Assembly: GCA_003427395.1 (NCBI GenBank)
Contig: BFEA01000456.1
Span: forward strand, 645,216 to 676,002
DNA from: Chara braunii
Taxonomy: Eukaryota > Streptophyta > Charophyceae > Charales > Characeae
Direction of reading: 5' to 3'
Length of the DNA: 30,787 bases
The notes below the pieces were generated by a model, which saw only the letters and a program-made list of their open reading frames with translations, was not told where the DNA came from and did not search any database. Shown in pieces: positions 1 through 8,907 of this stretch. The translations under genes were made by a program, and so were the position numbers. Every line of letters begins with the position of its first letter. The stretch's first letter is position 1.

Positions 1-35
1 TGGTCGTGCCCTGGTGCCTCTGGGAGGCAATTCCA

Positions 36-67
36 AAATGGAATCGATTACGTAATCGATTCCATTT
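36..67. repeat. 32-bp perfect palindrome
   Basis: The two 16-base halves are exact reverse complements; the core is ATCGATTAC/GTAATCGAT centred between 51 and 52. A one-base bulge at 35 allows further pairing of the flanking CC and GG. As RNA or cruciform it would form a hairpin with no loop. It could be the remains of a fold-back transposon or a dyad protein-binding site; nothing nearby decides this. Confidence 0.9.
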
Positions 68-564
68 GGGAACCCCCCCCCCCCCTTTCATTCTTTTTGT
101 TTTGTGTCGACTTTGCAATACCATGTTTGAAGCTTCGCAAAAAACAAAATTGTGTACATTTTGTCAGTGCTCACACGTAACACACACACACAGAGGTTTG
201 TTCTGCGTGTTAAAAAAAGAAGAAAAAAAGGTCTGCTCTGCTACTGAGCACTTTACATGTACAAGGACTGTTCTCTGGACAAAATGCATCCGGACCGATG
301 GAACACTTTGGATGCATCTGGATCATTACCAAATCCAGTTAGATTTTCTGTTTTTTTTTCTTTTTTTCCCTCCGTTCCTCTCCACTCTATCGCGGGATCC
401 GCTACACCCCCTGCCCTTTCCATTCCCGTTCTTTCCTTTTCCCCACTACAGTCCCACTCGGCCCAGCTCTTTGTCTCTCTCTCCAAAAACTCGAATCCCC
501 CTCCTAAGTCCGTCTGCATTCACTCAGCCACCTGCAGGCCCTCACATCAGAAATCTAAGCTCTT

Positions 565-586
565 CACTACCAAACCCATCTCTCCC
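565..586 (+). repeat. 22-bp direct repeat, copy 1
   Basis: Identical to 822-843 (core CACTACCAAACCCATCTC). The flanks differ, so this is a short dispersed duplication about 257 bp apart. No function is evident. Confidence 0.8.
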
Positions 587-821
587 CGCTCCCCTTTTTA
601 GCCTGACACATTTTCTCAGCTTCCTGCCCTAACGCAATCATCCGAACCTCCCATTTACCACCCACATACACTCTTCACTATGGCATTTCCAACCCGACTT
701 GCCCACTCTTCATTATACCGATTCCAACCCAACTATGCCAATACCCGTTAGTATTATTAATTCTTTATTAATTATAAATTATTATTTAATATTGCTTTGT
801 TTACACTCACCACCTGTTTAT

Positions 822-843
822 CACTACCAAACCCATCTCTCCC
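822..843 (+). repeat. 22-bp direct repeat, copy 2
   Basis: Identical to 565-586; it lies just upstream of the AAC microsatellite. Confidence 0.8.
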
Positions 844-867
844 TGTTGAAACTCCTCCCTGACCCGT

Positions 868-935
<68 letters not shown>

Positions 936-936
936 A
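868..936 (+). repeat. (AAC)n microsatellite
   Basis: About 23 uninterrupted copies of AAC. The minus-strand reading is poly-Leu and is not a gene. Confidence 0.95.
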
Positions 937-964
937 ATAAACCAGAGATCTAAAGGAGTTTCAA

Positions 965-996
965 CAAACAAACAAACAAACAAACAAACAAACAAA
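965..996 (+). repeat. (CAAA)n microsatellite
   Basis: Eight perfect CAAA units, 28 bp after the AAC tract. The pair forms a compound microsatellite. Confidence 0.95.
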
Positions 997-1390
997 GATT
1001 AGTTTGAACTTCAGGTTTCCGTGTCTGCCCCTCCTCCCCCCCCTCACCTTTCCTTACGTACCAGAAAGTGATTTGACTTTGGTTGAGGTGCTCCATTTTT
1101 CGATAAGTGGGATCCCGTAAAATAGAGAAGACTATGGTTTGGATCCCACAAGGCACATGTAACAAAAAATTGGAAAAGCTCCTCAAAAGCAGGGTCATTG
1201 TCTTTCGGTCCATATATCTCTTTTTTAATCCCACAGGGCCGGTTCTTCGAGGACTATAACAAGAAGTCTGACGAAAAGCGGTCCGCGTACCAGCGACATG
1301 CGAATTTCTATTGGTCCGATCCGAAAAGAAAAGAAAAAAAAAGAACAATTTTCGGCCTGCCAGTTTTTTGGGGTAAGCATAGGGGTCGGC

Positions 1391-2854
1391 TTCACTCCAC
1401 TCTCCTCCACACCATTTCCACTCCACTCCACTCTACTTCACTCCACTCCACTCTACTCCACTCCACTCTCCTCCACTCCATTTTTTTTTGTACTCTATTG
1501 TACAGTACTATATACCACGATACTCTTGTCGACACACTCTACTTTATTGTATTCCACTTCACTCCACTCTATTGTTCTATACTCTACTCCACTTTCCTCA
1601 TCTCTACTTTATGTATTCGACTCGACTACACCCGACCCTACTACGCTTTACTCGACTCTAGTCGACTCAATTCTACTCGACTCTACTTTACGCTACGCTA
1701 CTCTACTCTACTTTGCTTTACTCTTCCCTACTTTAATCTATTGTACTCTACTCATCACTACTTTACTGTACTTTATGCTACAATACTCTACTCTACTCAC
1801 TCTACTCTACTCTACTCTACTCTACTCTACTCTACTCTACTCTACTCTACTCTACTCTACTCTACTCTACTCTACTCTTTCCTACTTTACTCTACTCTAC
1901 TCTATTCTAACCTACTCTACTCTACTTTAGGATACGCTACTCTACTTTGCTTTACTTTTCCCTACTCTACTCTGCTCATCTCTACTCTACTGTATTCTTC
2001 TCTGCTCTTCTGTATTGTAGTGTATTGTACTACATGCTGCAATACTCTTATCTACTCACTCTACGCTACTCCACCTCACTCCACTCTTCTGGACTGTACT
2101 TTACTTCATTCCCCTCCACTCTACTCGACTCTACGATACTTTACGTTTTCCTACTCTTCTCGACTCTACTCTTTTCTACTCTTCTCTTCCCTAAGCTTCT
2201 CTTCTCTACTCTTCTCTACTCCACGTTTCCATACTCTGCTCTACTCCGCTCTACTCCATTCTACTCTACTCTACACTTCCCTACTCCACTCCACTTTCCT
2301 CTACTTCACTCTACTCTACTCCATTCTATTCCACTCTACTCCTCTCCTCTCCTCCACTCCTCCACTCCTCTACTCCATTCTATTCCACTCTCCTCTCCTC
2401 CTCTCCTCTCCTCCGCTCATCCACTCCTCTACTCCATTCTATTCCACTCTCCTCTCCTCTCCTCTCCTTCACTCCCCTCTACTCCACTCCACTCCACTCC
2501 TCTTCTCCAATCCATTCTTCTCCGCTCCACTCTCCTCCACTCCATTCGACTCCACTCCACTCTACTCCATTCCACTCTACTCTACTCCACTCCATGTTAC
2601 TCCACTCCACTCCATTCTACTCCACTCCACTCCACTCCACTCCATTCCACTCCACTCCACTCCACTCCACTCCACTCCACTCCACTCCATTCGACTCAAC
2701 TACATTCCACTAAACTCCACTCCACTACTTTACTCCACTCGACTCTACTCTACTCGACTCTTCTCGACTCGACTCTGCTCTACTGTACACTACTATACTC
2801 AACTCTACTCTACTTTGCTTTACTCTACTCTATTCTACTCTAAACTACTTTGCT
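1391..2854 (+). repeat. TCTAC/TCCAC pentanucleotide satellite, block 1
   Basis: Degenerate tandem 5-mers: perfect TCTAC runs near 1797-1876, TCCAC-rich runs near 2590-2690, and TCTTC/TCCTC variants between them. A recognisable longer motif (GTACT..ATGCTACAATACTCTTATCTACTCAC, degenerate) recurs near 1508, 1772 and 2030, suggesting a higher-order period of about 255-265 bp. The TCTAC unit has no stop codon in any + frame, which explains the very long Ser-Thr-Leu-Leu-Tyr open frame across the block; I do not regard it as a protein gene. Confidence 0.93.
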
Positions 2855-2929
2855 CTGTTAGAGTTAGTTTGAGCCTGTTTTGAGTGTCATGTTATTTTGT
2901 CTTAGCATACAAGTCCATTCAAGGAACGC
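2855..2929. other. Non-satellite island inside the satellite
   Basis: About 75 bp that do not follow the TCTAC pattern (GTTAGAGTTAGTTTGAGCC and following). The satellite resumes in the same orientation on the other side, so this is a small insertion or a diverged unit. Origin not recognised. Confidence 0.6.
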
Positions 2930-4365
2930 CACTCTTTTATACTCTACTCCACTCCACTCGACGCGACTCGACTCTACTGTACTCTATGCTACAATACTCT
3001 AAGCTATGCTACTCTACTTTACTCTATTCTACTCTTTTGTACTATATGCTGTGATACTCTTATCTACTCACTCTACTCAACTGTACTTCACTTCACTCCC
3101 CTCCCCTCCACTCCCCTCCACGCCCCTCCACTCCACTCCACTCCACTCTTTTGTACTCTACTCCACTCCCCTCTACTCTACTTTTCTCTACTCTACTCTT
3201 CTACACTCGACTCTACTCGACTCTACTCGACTCTACTCGACTCTACTCGGCACTACTCGACTCTACTTGACTCGACTACTCGACTATACTCGAGTCTACT
3301 TGACTCGACTTTATTCTACTCTACTCTACGCTACGCTACTCTACTCTACTTTGCTTTACTATTTCCTACTGTACTCTACTAATCTCTACTCTACCGTACT
3401 TTATGCTACTCACTCTACTCTACTCTGCTCTACTCGATTCTACTCTACTCTACTCTACTTTACTCTACTCTACTCTACTCTATTCGATTTTACTCTACTC
3501 TACTCTACTTTAGGATACTCTACTCTACTCTACTCTAGTTTATGATACTTCACGCTTCCCTACTCTTCTCGACTCTACTATCTTATACTCTTCTCTTCCC
3601 TAAGCTTCTCTCCCTGCTCTACTCTATTTTAGGATACTCAACTCTACTCTGCTCCACTTTACTCCACAATACTCTACGCTTCCCTACTCTTCTCGACTCT
3701 ACTTTTTTCTACTCCTCTTCCCTAAGTTTTTCTTCCCTACCCTTCTCTACTCTACTTTACTCTGCGGTACTCTAGTCTACTCTACACTTCCCTACTCCAC
3801 TCCACTTCACTCTACTCTACTCCACTCTACTCCACTCCACTCTACTCTACTCTACTCTACTCTACTTTCCTCCACTCCTCTCTGCTCCACTCCACTCTTC
3901 TACACACTACTGCACTCCACAACTCTGCTCCACTCCACTCTCCTCCACTCTACTCCACGTCACTCTACTCCGCTCCACTCCACTCCACTTCACTCTACTC
4001 CACTCCACTCCACTTCACTCTACTCCACTCGACTCAACTCTACTCGCCACTCCACTCCACTCCACTCCACTCCACTTTACGCTTCCCTGCTCCTCTCTAC
4101 TCTACTCTTCTCTTCTCTACTCTTCTCTTCTCTACTCTTCTCTTCCCTACACTTCTTTGCCCTACTCTTCTCTACTCAACGCTTCTCTACTCTATGTTTC
4201 CCTGCTTTTCTCTTCCCTACGCTTCTCTTCCCTACTCTTCTCTACTATACGCTTCCCTACTCTACGCTTCTGTGCTCTACCCTACTTTGCTCTGCTTTTC
4301 TCTTCTATGGTCTGCTCTATACTATTCTGCTCTGCTTTCCTCTGATCTTCTCTGCTCTGGTCTAC
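2930..4365 (+). repeat. TCTAC/TCCAC satellite, block 2
   Basis: Continuation of the pentanucleotide array. It includes TCGAC-rich (3180-3310), TCTAC-rich (3400-3530), TCCAC-rich (3790-4075) and TTCCCTACGCTTCTC-type (3550-3770, 4080-4300) sub-blocks. The longer motif of block 1 recurs near 2985, 3045 and 3397. It ends in TCTAC exactly where the LtrH-1 LTR starts. Confidence 0.93.
4361..4365. repeat. Candidate target duplication of LtrH-1, left (TCTAC)
   Basis: TCTAC abuts the LTR start TGTTACATGC and also follows the far LTR at 8149-8153. Because TCTAC is the satellite unit, identity could be coincidence of phase (about one in five), so this is only supportive of a single insertion. Confidence 0.5.
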
Positions 4366-4424
4366 TGTTACATGCTGCGCCTACAACAGGCTGCACGGGC
4401 CATTTTCAGGCCTGTGTCATTTTT

Positions 4425-4785
4425 TGCCTGAAAGCCTGAAAAGGAGGGCCTACAGACCCCGTGTTGTTTTCAGGCCAAAAGCCTGAAAACAAGGGCCTAC
4501 AGGCCCCGTGTCAGTTTCAACCTGAAAGCCTGAAAACCAGGGCCTACAGGCCCCGTGTTTGTTTCAGCCTGACGGCCTGAAAACCACGGCCTACAGGCCC
4601 GTGTCTGTTTCAGCCTGATAGCCTGAAAACCAAGGCCTACAGGCTCGTGTCTGTTTCAGCCTGACAACCTGAAAACCAAGGCCTACAGGCCCTGTGTCTG
4701 TTTCAGCCTGACAGCCTGAAAACCAGGGCCTACAGGTCCCATGTCGTTTCAGCCTGACAGCCTGAAAACAAGGGCCTATTAGCCA
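4425..4785 (+). repeat. U3 minisatellite of LtrH LTR, 8 units
   Basis: Eight imperfect units of about 46-48 bp, each containing GCCTGAAAACCAGGGCC, then TACAGGCCCCGTGT and TTTCAGCCTGA. The units hold internal inverted repeats (GGGCCTacAGGCCC; TTTCAGGC/GCCTGAAA), so a transcript would form serial hairpins. The right arm of LtrH-1 carries eight matching units in the same order, whereas LtrH-2 has about two. It is not a CRISPR array: the repeats are contiguous, degenerate and without unique spacers. Confidence 0.85.
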
Positions 4786-4917
4786 GAAGCTACCTAGAAA
4801 CTTCCCGGAAGCTTCCTCAGGCTTTAGAGAGAAGCTACCTGGAAACTTCCCGGAAGCTTCCTCAAGGTCTAGCATGTTTGGGCATTGGCAAGAGCAGCCT
4901 CCTGGATGGGCCAACAC

Positions 4918-4925
4918 TATATAAG
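4918..4925 (+). promoter_or_regulatory. TATA box of left LtrH-1 LTR
   Basis: TATATAAG, followed by the conserved GACTGGCCCGCCC. The same context is present in the other two LtrH LTRs (7483-7490 on the minus strand, 11946-11952). Its position about 550 bp from the LTR start fits a U3 promoter. Transcription would run rightward through the primer site and spacer into the inverted arm. Confidence 0.7.
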
Positions 4926-5525
4926 ACTGGCCCGCCCTACAGGTAGGTAGGTAGTTGGGAGGTAGCTCCTAGGTACTTCCCTGGCACTTCATGTGCAGGC
5001 AGGAGGCAGTCAGTAGTCTTCAGGATTTGGCAACAGCACTCCGGAGGAGCACTGCAGGAGTAGTTGTAGCGTTAGCAGTACTCTTCAGCGCTGGGCGCTA
5101 GTAGCGTTAGATGTAGTCTTCAGCGATGGGCGCCATAGCTAGAGTAGCACTATAGAGAGGGAGATTGGGGGGAGGCCAGGGATACTTACCTGCAACGCCG
5201 TTGCTCCAGCTTCGTCTTTGAGGTACCTGCAGCACAACGCTATCTTCACAGGTTAGTACCTGGCATACAAGAGAGAGAGAGAGTTCTTCTTCTTCCTCTT
5301 CTCAGTCCACCATCTCCTTCTCACCCTCTCGCTATCCGACTTCACTGCATCAGCAGACTACGAGAGAAGAGAGAGAGATCTTGGTGACATTTGGATCCAG
5401 ACTCGACATTGGACCTCAGACATTCCGAAGAGGGATTATTTGGGACTTGTGACAAAGACTTCGTGTTGACGACATTCCCATCTTTCCCCCCCCTCTTTGT
5501 CTGATCCCCTCCTCTTCGTCTGTGT

Positions 5526-5714
5526 ATGTCTGGACCTGGTGCCTCTCTCCTGTGTATAGCGCCAGGCTCCTTCACACCTTGTGATGGATATGATGTATGT
5601 TTGGTCTGTGTTGCGACATTGATGATGATAGTCATTAGTACTCTAGCATTCTGGTTCGCTATCTTATACTACGTGAAAGAGGTCAGTCCCGGTCAGGTCA
5701 GGATTTGTATCTAA
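5526..5714 (+). CDS. Possible small membrane-segment ORF in LtrH LTR
   Basis: A 62-residue frame starting MSGPGASLLC, with a strongly hydrophobic stretch at about residues 24-50 that could span a membrane, and a charged tail (KEVSPGQVR). The inverted LTR carries the same frame with two amino-acid differences. In LtrH-2 the frame is open over about 56 codons to the same stop, with mostly hydrophobic-for-hydrophobic changes, but its ATG is out of frame by one base. Many differences from LtrH-2 are non-synonymous, so I see no clear purifying selection. It sits inside the LTR downstream of the TATA box. It may be chance; I do not assign a function. Confidence 0.25.
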   Translation: MSGPGASLLCIAPGSFTPCDGYDVCLVCVATLMMIVISTLAFWFAILYYVKEVSPGQVRICI

Positions 5715-5867
5715 GTCTTCCCTGCGCTATTAAGCATCATTTTGTATGTATCGGAATGCACATTGCTTGTTGAGATTCCACTTGCACTGCATTGTCCATT
5801 CAGTCCTTTTTATCACATTGCGGATCCTCGGTTTATATGTACATCGCCCAACTGGGCATGTAACAGT

Positions 5868-5879
5868 TGGTATCGGAAC
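5868..5879 (+). other. Primer binding site of LtrH-1
   Basis: TGGTATCGGAAC begins two bases after the left LTR. It matches the initiator-tRNA-Met primer site usual in plant LTR elements (TGGTATCAGAGC) at 10 of 12 positions. LtrH-2 has CGGTATCAGAAC at the same place. Confidence 0.8.
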
Positions 5880-5880
5880 A

Positions 5881-5921
5881 CCGCACGTGAATCAGGACAA
5901 CCTGATCTGACACGTGTGCGG
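5881..5921 (+). other. Post-primer-site stem-loop of LtrH-1
   Basis: ATCAGG (5891-5896), loop ACAA and CCTGAT (5901-5906) form an inner stem. CGCACGTG and CACGTGTGCG form an outer stem with a small bulge. The LtrH-2 copy (12899-12935) keeps the inner stem and has a perfect CACACGTG/CACGTGTG outer stem. A hairpin here is typical of retroelement RNA leaders, where packaging or dimerisation signals lie; that role is inferred. Each arm also holds a CACGTG box. Confidence 0.6.
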
Positions 5922-6542
5922 GGACTAGGTAGCTGATTAGTCTTGATAGATTGATTAGAGCATACTAGTTAGCCCCCAAAATCACGATTTTGACCTTACT
6001 GCCGAAAATCAAAATTTTTCTCTTTTCTTGGATTTTGTTTTCTTGCTATTTTTGTTGTGGAAAATCACAATAGTGCAACATCTGAAATTTCCATTTTCGT
6101 TTTTCTTATGAAAATTCGAAATTTCGTTGTTGAAAATCCGAAGTATCCTTCGTTTTGAAAATTTCGATTTCCTGTTCCATTTCCCGTTATTTGGAAATTC
6201 GGATTTATTTTTTTCGAAATTCGTTTTTCTGAAAACGGTACGGGAAATCCATCCTGCAGGTATTATTTTCCAAACTGCGAATACTCTCATCTGAGTAAGT
6301 CCGAATACTTCACATTTCTTTTCGGAGTTTTTTTTTCGCAGTTCTAGGATTCTGTTAGTCACATTTCTATAATCATTTGCAGTCTAAAGTTCGAAAACTT
6401 TTTCGCATAGATAATTTCGCACTTCAAGGGAGGTTGGGAGACCTACTGAACTTGCAAAACTCGGGATTTTTATTTTTCTCGAATTTTTTTTTTGCAAATT
6501 CAAACTTTTTGTTTTTGATTAGTGGCTCCTTATCTGGGCGAT
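5922..6542. other. AT-rich non-coding spacer between inverted LTRs
   Basis: No coding sequence is recognised; the minus-strand frame at 6009-6362 is Lys/Asn/Phe-rich low complexity. The sequence is built from recurring short words such as GAAAATC, GAAATTTC and CGAAATTCG between 6000 and 6240. The start up to about 6010 matches LtrH-2 (12936-13015 joined to 30738-30757), so this is the internal region of the family. It would be the loop of a hairpin transcript. Confidence 0.6.
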
Positions 6543-6693
6543 TATTACATGCCCAGTTCGGCGATGTACATATAAACCAAGGATCCGCAATGTGATAAAA
6601 AAGACTGAATGGACAATGCAGTGCAAGTGGAATCTCAACAAGCAATGTGCATTCCGATACATACAAAATGATGCTTAATAGCGCAGGGAAGAC

Positions 6694-6882
6694 TTAGATA
6701 CAAATCCTGACCTGACCAGGACTGACCTCTTTCACGTAGTATAAGATAGCGAAGCAGAATGCTAGAGTACTAATGACTATCATCATCAATGTCGCAACAC
6801 AGACCAAACATACATCATATCCATCACAAGGCGTGAAGGAGCCTGGCGCTATATACAAGAGAGAGGCGCCAGGTCCAGACAT
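6694..6882 (-). CDS. Possible small membrane-segment ORF, inverted copy
   Basis: The same 62-codon frame as 5526-5714, read on the minus strand in the right LTR; C10 is replaced by Y and W43 by C. It has the same hydrophobic segment and the same stop. It doubles the observation but is not independent, because the two LTRs are near-identical copies. Coding status is doubtful. Confidence 0.22.
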   Translation of the reverse strand: MSGPGASLLYIAPGSFTPCDGYDVCLVCVATLMMIVISTLAFCFAILYYVKEVSPGQVRICI

Positions 6883-7482
6883 ACACAGACGAAGAGGAGG
6901 GGATCAGACGGCGAGAGGGGGGAGAGATGGGAATGTCGTCAACACCAAGTCTTTGTCACAAGTCCCAAATAATCCCTCTTCGGAATGACTGAAGTCCAAC
7001 GTCGAGTCTGGATCCAAATGTCACCAAGATCTCTCTCTCTTCTCTCGTGGTCTGCTGATGCACTGAAGTCGGATAGCGAGAGGGTGAGAAGGAGATGGTG
7101 GACTGAGAAGAGGAAGAAGAAGAACTCTCTCTCTCTCTTGTATGCCAGGTACTAACCTCTGAAGATGGCGTTGTGCTGCAGGTACCTCGAAGACGAAGCT
7201 GGAGCAACGGCGTTGCAGGTAATTATCCCTGGCCTCCGCCCAATTTCCCTCTCTTTAGTGCTACTGTAGCTATGGCGCCCATCGCTGAAGACTACATCTA
7301 ACGCTACTAGCGCCCAACGCTGAAGAGTACTGCTAACGCTACAACTACTCCTGCAGTGCTCCTCCAGAGTGGTGTTGCCGAATCCTGAAGACTACTGATT
7401 GCCTCCTGCCTGCACGTGAAGTGCCAGGGAAGTACCTAGGAGCTACCTCCCAACTACCTACCTGCCTGTAGGGCGGGCCAGT

Positions 7483-7490
7483 CTTATATA
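7483..7490 (-). promoter_or_regulatory. TATA box of right LtrH-1 LTR
   Basis: TATATAAG on the minus strand in the same GACTGGCCCGCCC context as the left arm. Transcription would run leftward into the spacer, convergent with the left LTR promoter. Confidence 0.7.
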
Positions 7491-7546
7491 GCGTTGGCCC
7501 ATCCAGGAGGCTGCTCTTGCCAATGCCCAAACGTGTTAGACCCTAA

Positions 7547-7730
7547 GGAAGCTTCCGGGAAGTTTCCAGGTAGCTTCTGGCTAAAGACTGAGGAAGCTTC
7601 CGGGAAGTTTCCAGGTAGCTTCTGGCTAAAGCCTAAGAAAGCTTCCGAGAAGTTTCCATGTAGCTTCTGGCTAAAGCCTGAGGAAGCTTCCGGGAAGTTT
7701 CCAGGTAGCTTCTGGCTAAAGCCTGAGGGC
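7547..7730 (-). repeat. 45-bp GGAAGCTTCC tandem repeat, 4 units
   Basis: Units start at 7547, 7592, about 7637 and 7682 (period 45). Each holds the palindrome GGAAGCTTCC followed by GGGAAGTTTCC. The left LTR has only two (4807, 4852). Copy number therefore changed after the two arms separated. Confidence 0.88.
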
Positions 7731-7734
7731 CTAT

Positions 7735-8095
7735 AGGCCCTTGTTTTCAGGCTGTCAGGCTGAAACGACATGGGGCCAATAGGCCCTGGTTTTCAGGCTG
7801 TCAGGCTGAAACAGACACAGGGCCTGTAGGCCCTGGTTTTCAGGCTGTCAGGCTGAAACGGACACGGGGCCTGTAGGCCCTGGTTTTTAGGCTATCAGGC
7901 TGAAACAGACACAGGGCCTGTAGGCCCTGGTTTTCAGGCCGTCAGGCTGAAACAGACACGGGGCCTGTACGCCCTGGTTTTCAGGCTTTCAGGCTGAAAC
8001 TGACACAGGGCCTGTAGGCCCTTGTTTTCAGGCTTTCAGCCTGAAAACAACACGGGGTCTGTAGGCCCTCGTTTTCAGGCTTTCAGGTCAAAAAT
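7735..8095 (-). repeat. U3 minisatellite, inverted arm, 8 units
   Basis: Mirror of 4425-4785. The outermost unit in each arm shares the distinctive AGACCCCGTGTTGTT variant, so the unit order is conserved between arms. Confidence 0.85.
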
Positions 8096-8148
8096 GGCAT
8101 GGGCCCGAAAATGGCCCGTGCAGCGTGTTGCAGGCGCAGCATGTAACA

Positions 8149-8650
8149 TCTACACTCCTTCACTCTGCTCTTCTCTACTCCACTCTGCCTTACTCTAGTC
8201 CATTTTGCTTTACTCTACTTCACTCGCCTTCACTCCACTCGCCTACACTCTCCTCCACTCCACTCCACTTCACTCTACTCTACTCCACTCCACTCCACTC
8301 TACTCTACTCCACTCTACTCCACTCTATTCCACTCCACTTTACTCTACTCCATTCCACTCTACTCCAGTCCTCTCCACTGTACACCACTCCACTCCACTG
8401 AGTCACTCTACTCCAATCTGCTCTGCTCTACTCTCCTCTCCTCTCCTTGACTCTACATTTCCCTACTCTTCTCTACTCTTATTTTCTCTACGCTTCTCCA
8501 CTCCACACTTCCCTGCTCTTCGCTTCCTTGCTTTGCGCTGCTTCTCTTCTCTTCTCTACCCTGCTCTACACTACTCTCCTCTGCTCTGCTATGATCTACT
8601 TTGCCCTGCTCTGCTATGATCTTCTTGGCTATGATCTGTGTTGCCCTTCA
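8149..8650 (+). repeat. TCTAC/TCCAC satellite, block 3
   Basis: The array resumes with TCTAC (8149-8153) after LtrH-1, in the same orientation as block 2. It grades from TCCAC-rich (8240-8400) into TTCTC/CTGCTC-type degenerate units and fades at about 8650. Confidence 0.9.
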
Positions 8651-8759
8651 TCATAGTGCGCCAGTTGTTGACTTGAGTGGAACGAAAAATCTTCATATTG
8701 AACTTTTTTCTTTGTATGTTGATGTTGTTCTTTCTTTATTCTACCCATTGTTCTTTGTT

Positions 8760-8760
<1 letters not shown>

Positions 8761-8830
<70 letters not shown>

Positions 8831-8831
8831 N

Positions 8832-8904
<73 letters not shown>
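8761..8904 (+). repeat. (CT)n microsatellite
   Basis: About 144 bp of CT with one undetermined base at 8831. The length is probably not reliable in an assembly. Repeated Leu-Ser open frames here are artefacts. Confidence 0.95.

Positions 8905-8907
<3 letters not shown>

Larger units (their letters stand above)
1..1390. other. Unrecognised non-coding stretch with simple repeats
   Basis: No gene is recognisable. Open frames here are low-complexity (runs of Phe, Pro, Ser, or poly-Leu from the AAC tract) and match no family I know. Visible content is a palindrome at 36-67, a C13 run at 73-85, a short CA tract near 180-190, a pyrimidine-rich segment at about 340-480, two copies of a 22-bp sequence, and AAC and CAAA microsatellites. 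The satellite starts at about 1391. Confidence 0.6.
4366..5865 (+). repeat. LtrH-1 left LTR (+ orientation)
   Basis: 1500 bp beginning TGTTACATGC and ending GCATGTAACA, a 10-bp perfect terminal inverted repeat with the TG...CA ends of LTRs. In order: a GCCTGAAAAC-type minisatellite (about 4425-4785), two 45-bp GGAAGCTTCC units (about 4787-4870), a TATA box at 4918, a transcribed region with a GA tract near 5270-5282, and a possible small open frame at 5526-5714. The primer site follows two bases after the end. The same LTR occurs at 6543-8148 (inverted) and 11571-12882. Confidence 0.9.
4366..8148. mobile_element. LtrH-1: non-coding LTR element with inverted LTRs
   Basis: Two full-length copies of the same LTR lie head to head: + strand at 4366-5865 and - strand at 6543-8148. 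They enclose a 677-bp AT-rich spacer with no gag or pol. The outer ends are TGTTACATGC and GCATGTAACA. The satellite on both sides runs in the same orientation, so the structure entered the array as a unit; it is not a large inverted duplication of the locus. The left LTR is followed by a tRNA-iMet-type primer site; the right LTR is not. Ordinary LTR elements have direct LTRs, so this is a rearranged or aberrantly integrated copy. Arms differ by roughly 3 percent in a ~400-base stretch compared by eye. TATA boxes in both arms point inward. Confidence 0.85.
6543..8148 (-). repeat. LtrH-1 right LTR (inverted, - orientation)
   Basis: 1606 bp, the reverse complement of the left LTR. The outer end is GCATGTAACA (8139-8148); the inner end is degenerate (TATTACATGC instead of TGTTACATGC). 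It has the same eight minisatellite units (about 7735-8095) but four 45-bp GGAAGCTTCC units (7547-7730) instead of two, which accounts for most of its extra 106 bp. The TATA box is at 7483-7490. No primer site or hairpin follows its inner end, so this arm is not simply the 5' LTR of a second complete element. Confidence 0.88.

Noticed and set aside
807-995. Poly-leucine minus-strand frame
   Set aside because: A direct translation of the AAC and CAAA microsatellites.
1198-2883. 561-codon + strand open frame, and similar frames at 3006-3545 and 8125-8619
   Set aside because: The translation is monotone Ser/Thr/Leu/Tyr/His from TCTAC/TCCAC satellite, which lacks stops in all + frames. No protein motif, start context or gene structure.
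4425-4785. Possible CRISPR-like array
   Set aside because: Contiguous degenerate repeats without unique spacers or cas genes, in a eukaryotic LTR; it is a minisatellite.
6009-6362. 117-codon minus-strand frame in the LtrH-1 spacer
   Set aside because: Low-complexity Lys/Asn/Phe from AT-rich DNA; no motif and not shared with LtrH-2 as far as visible.
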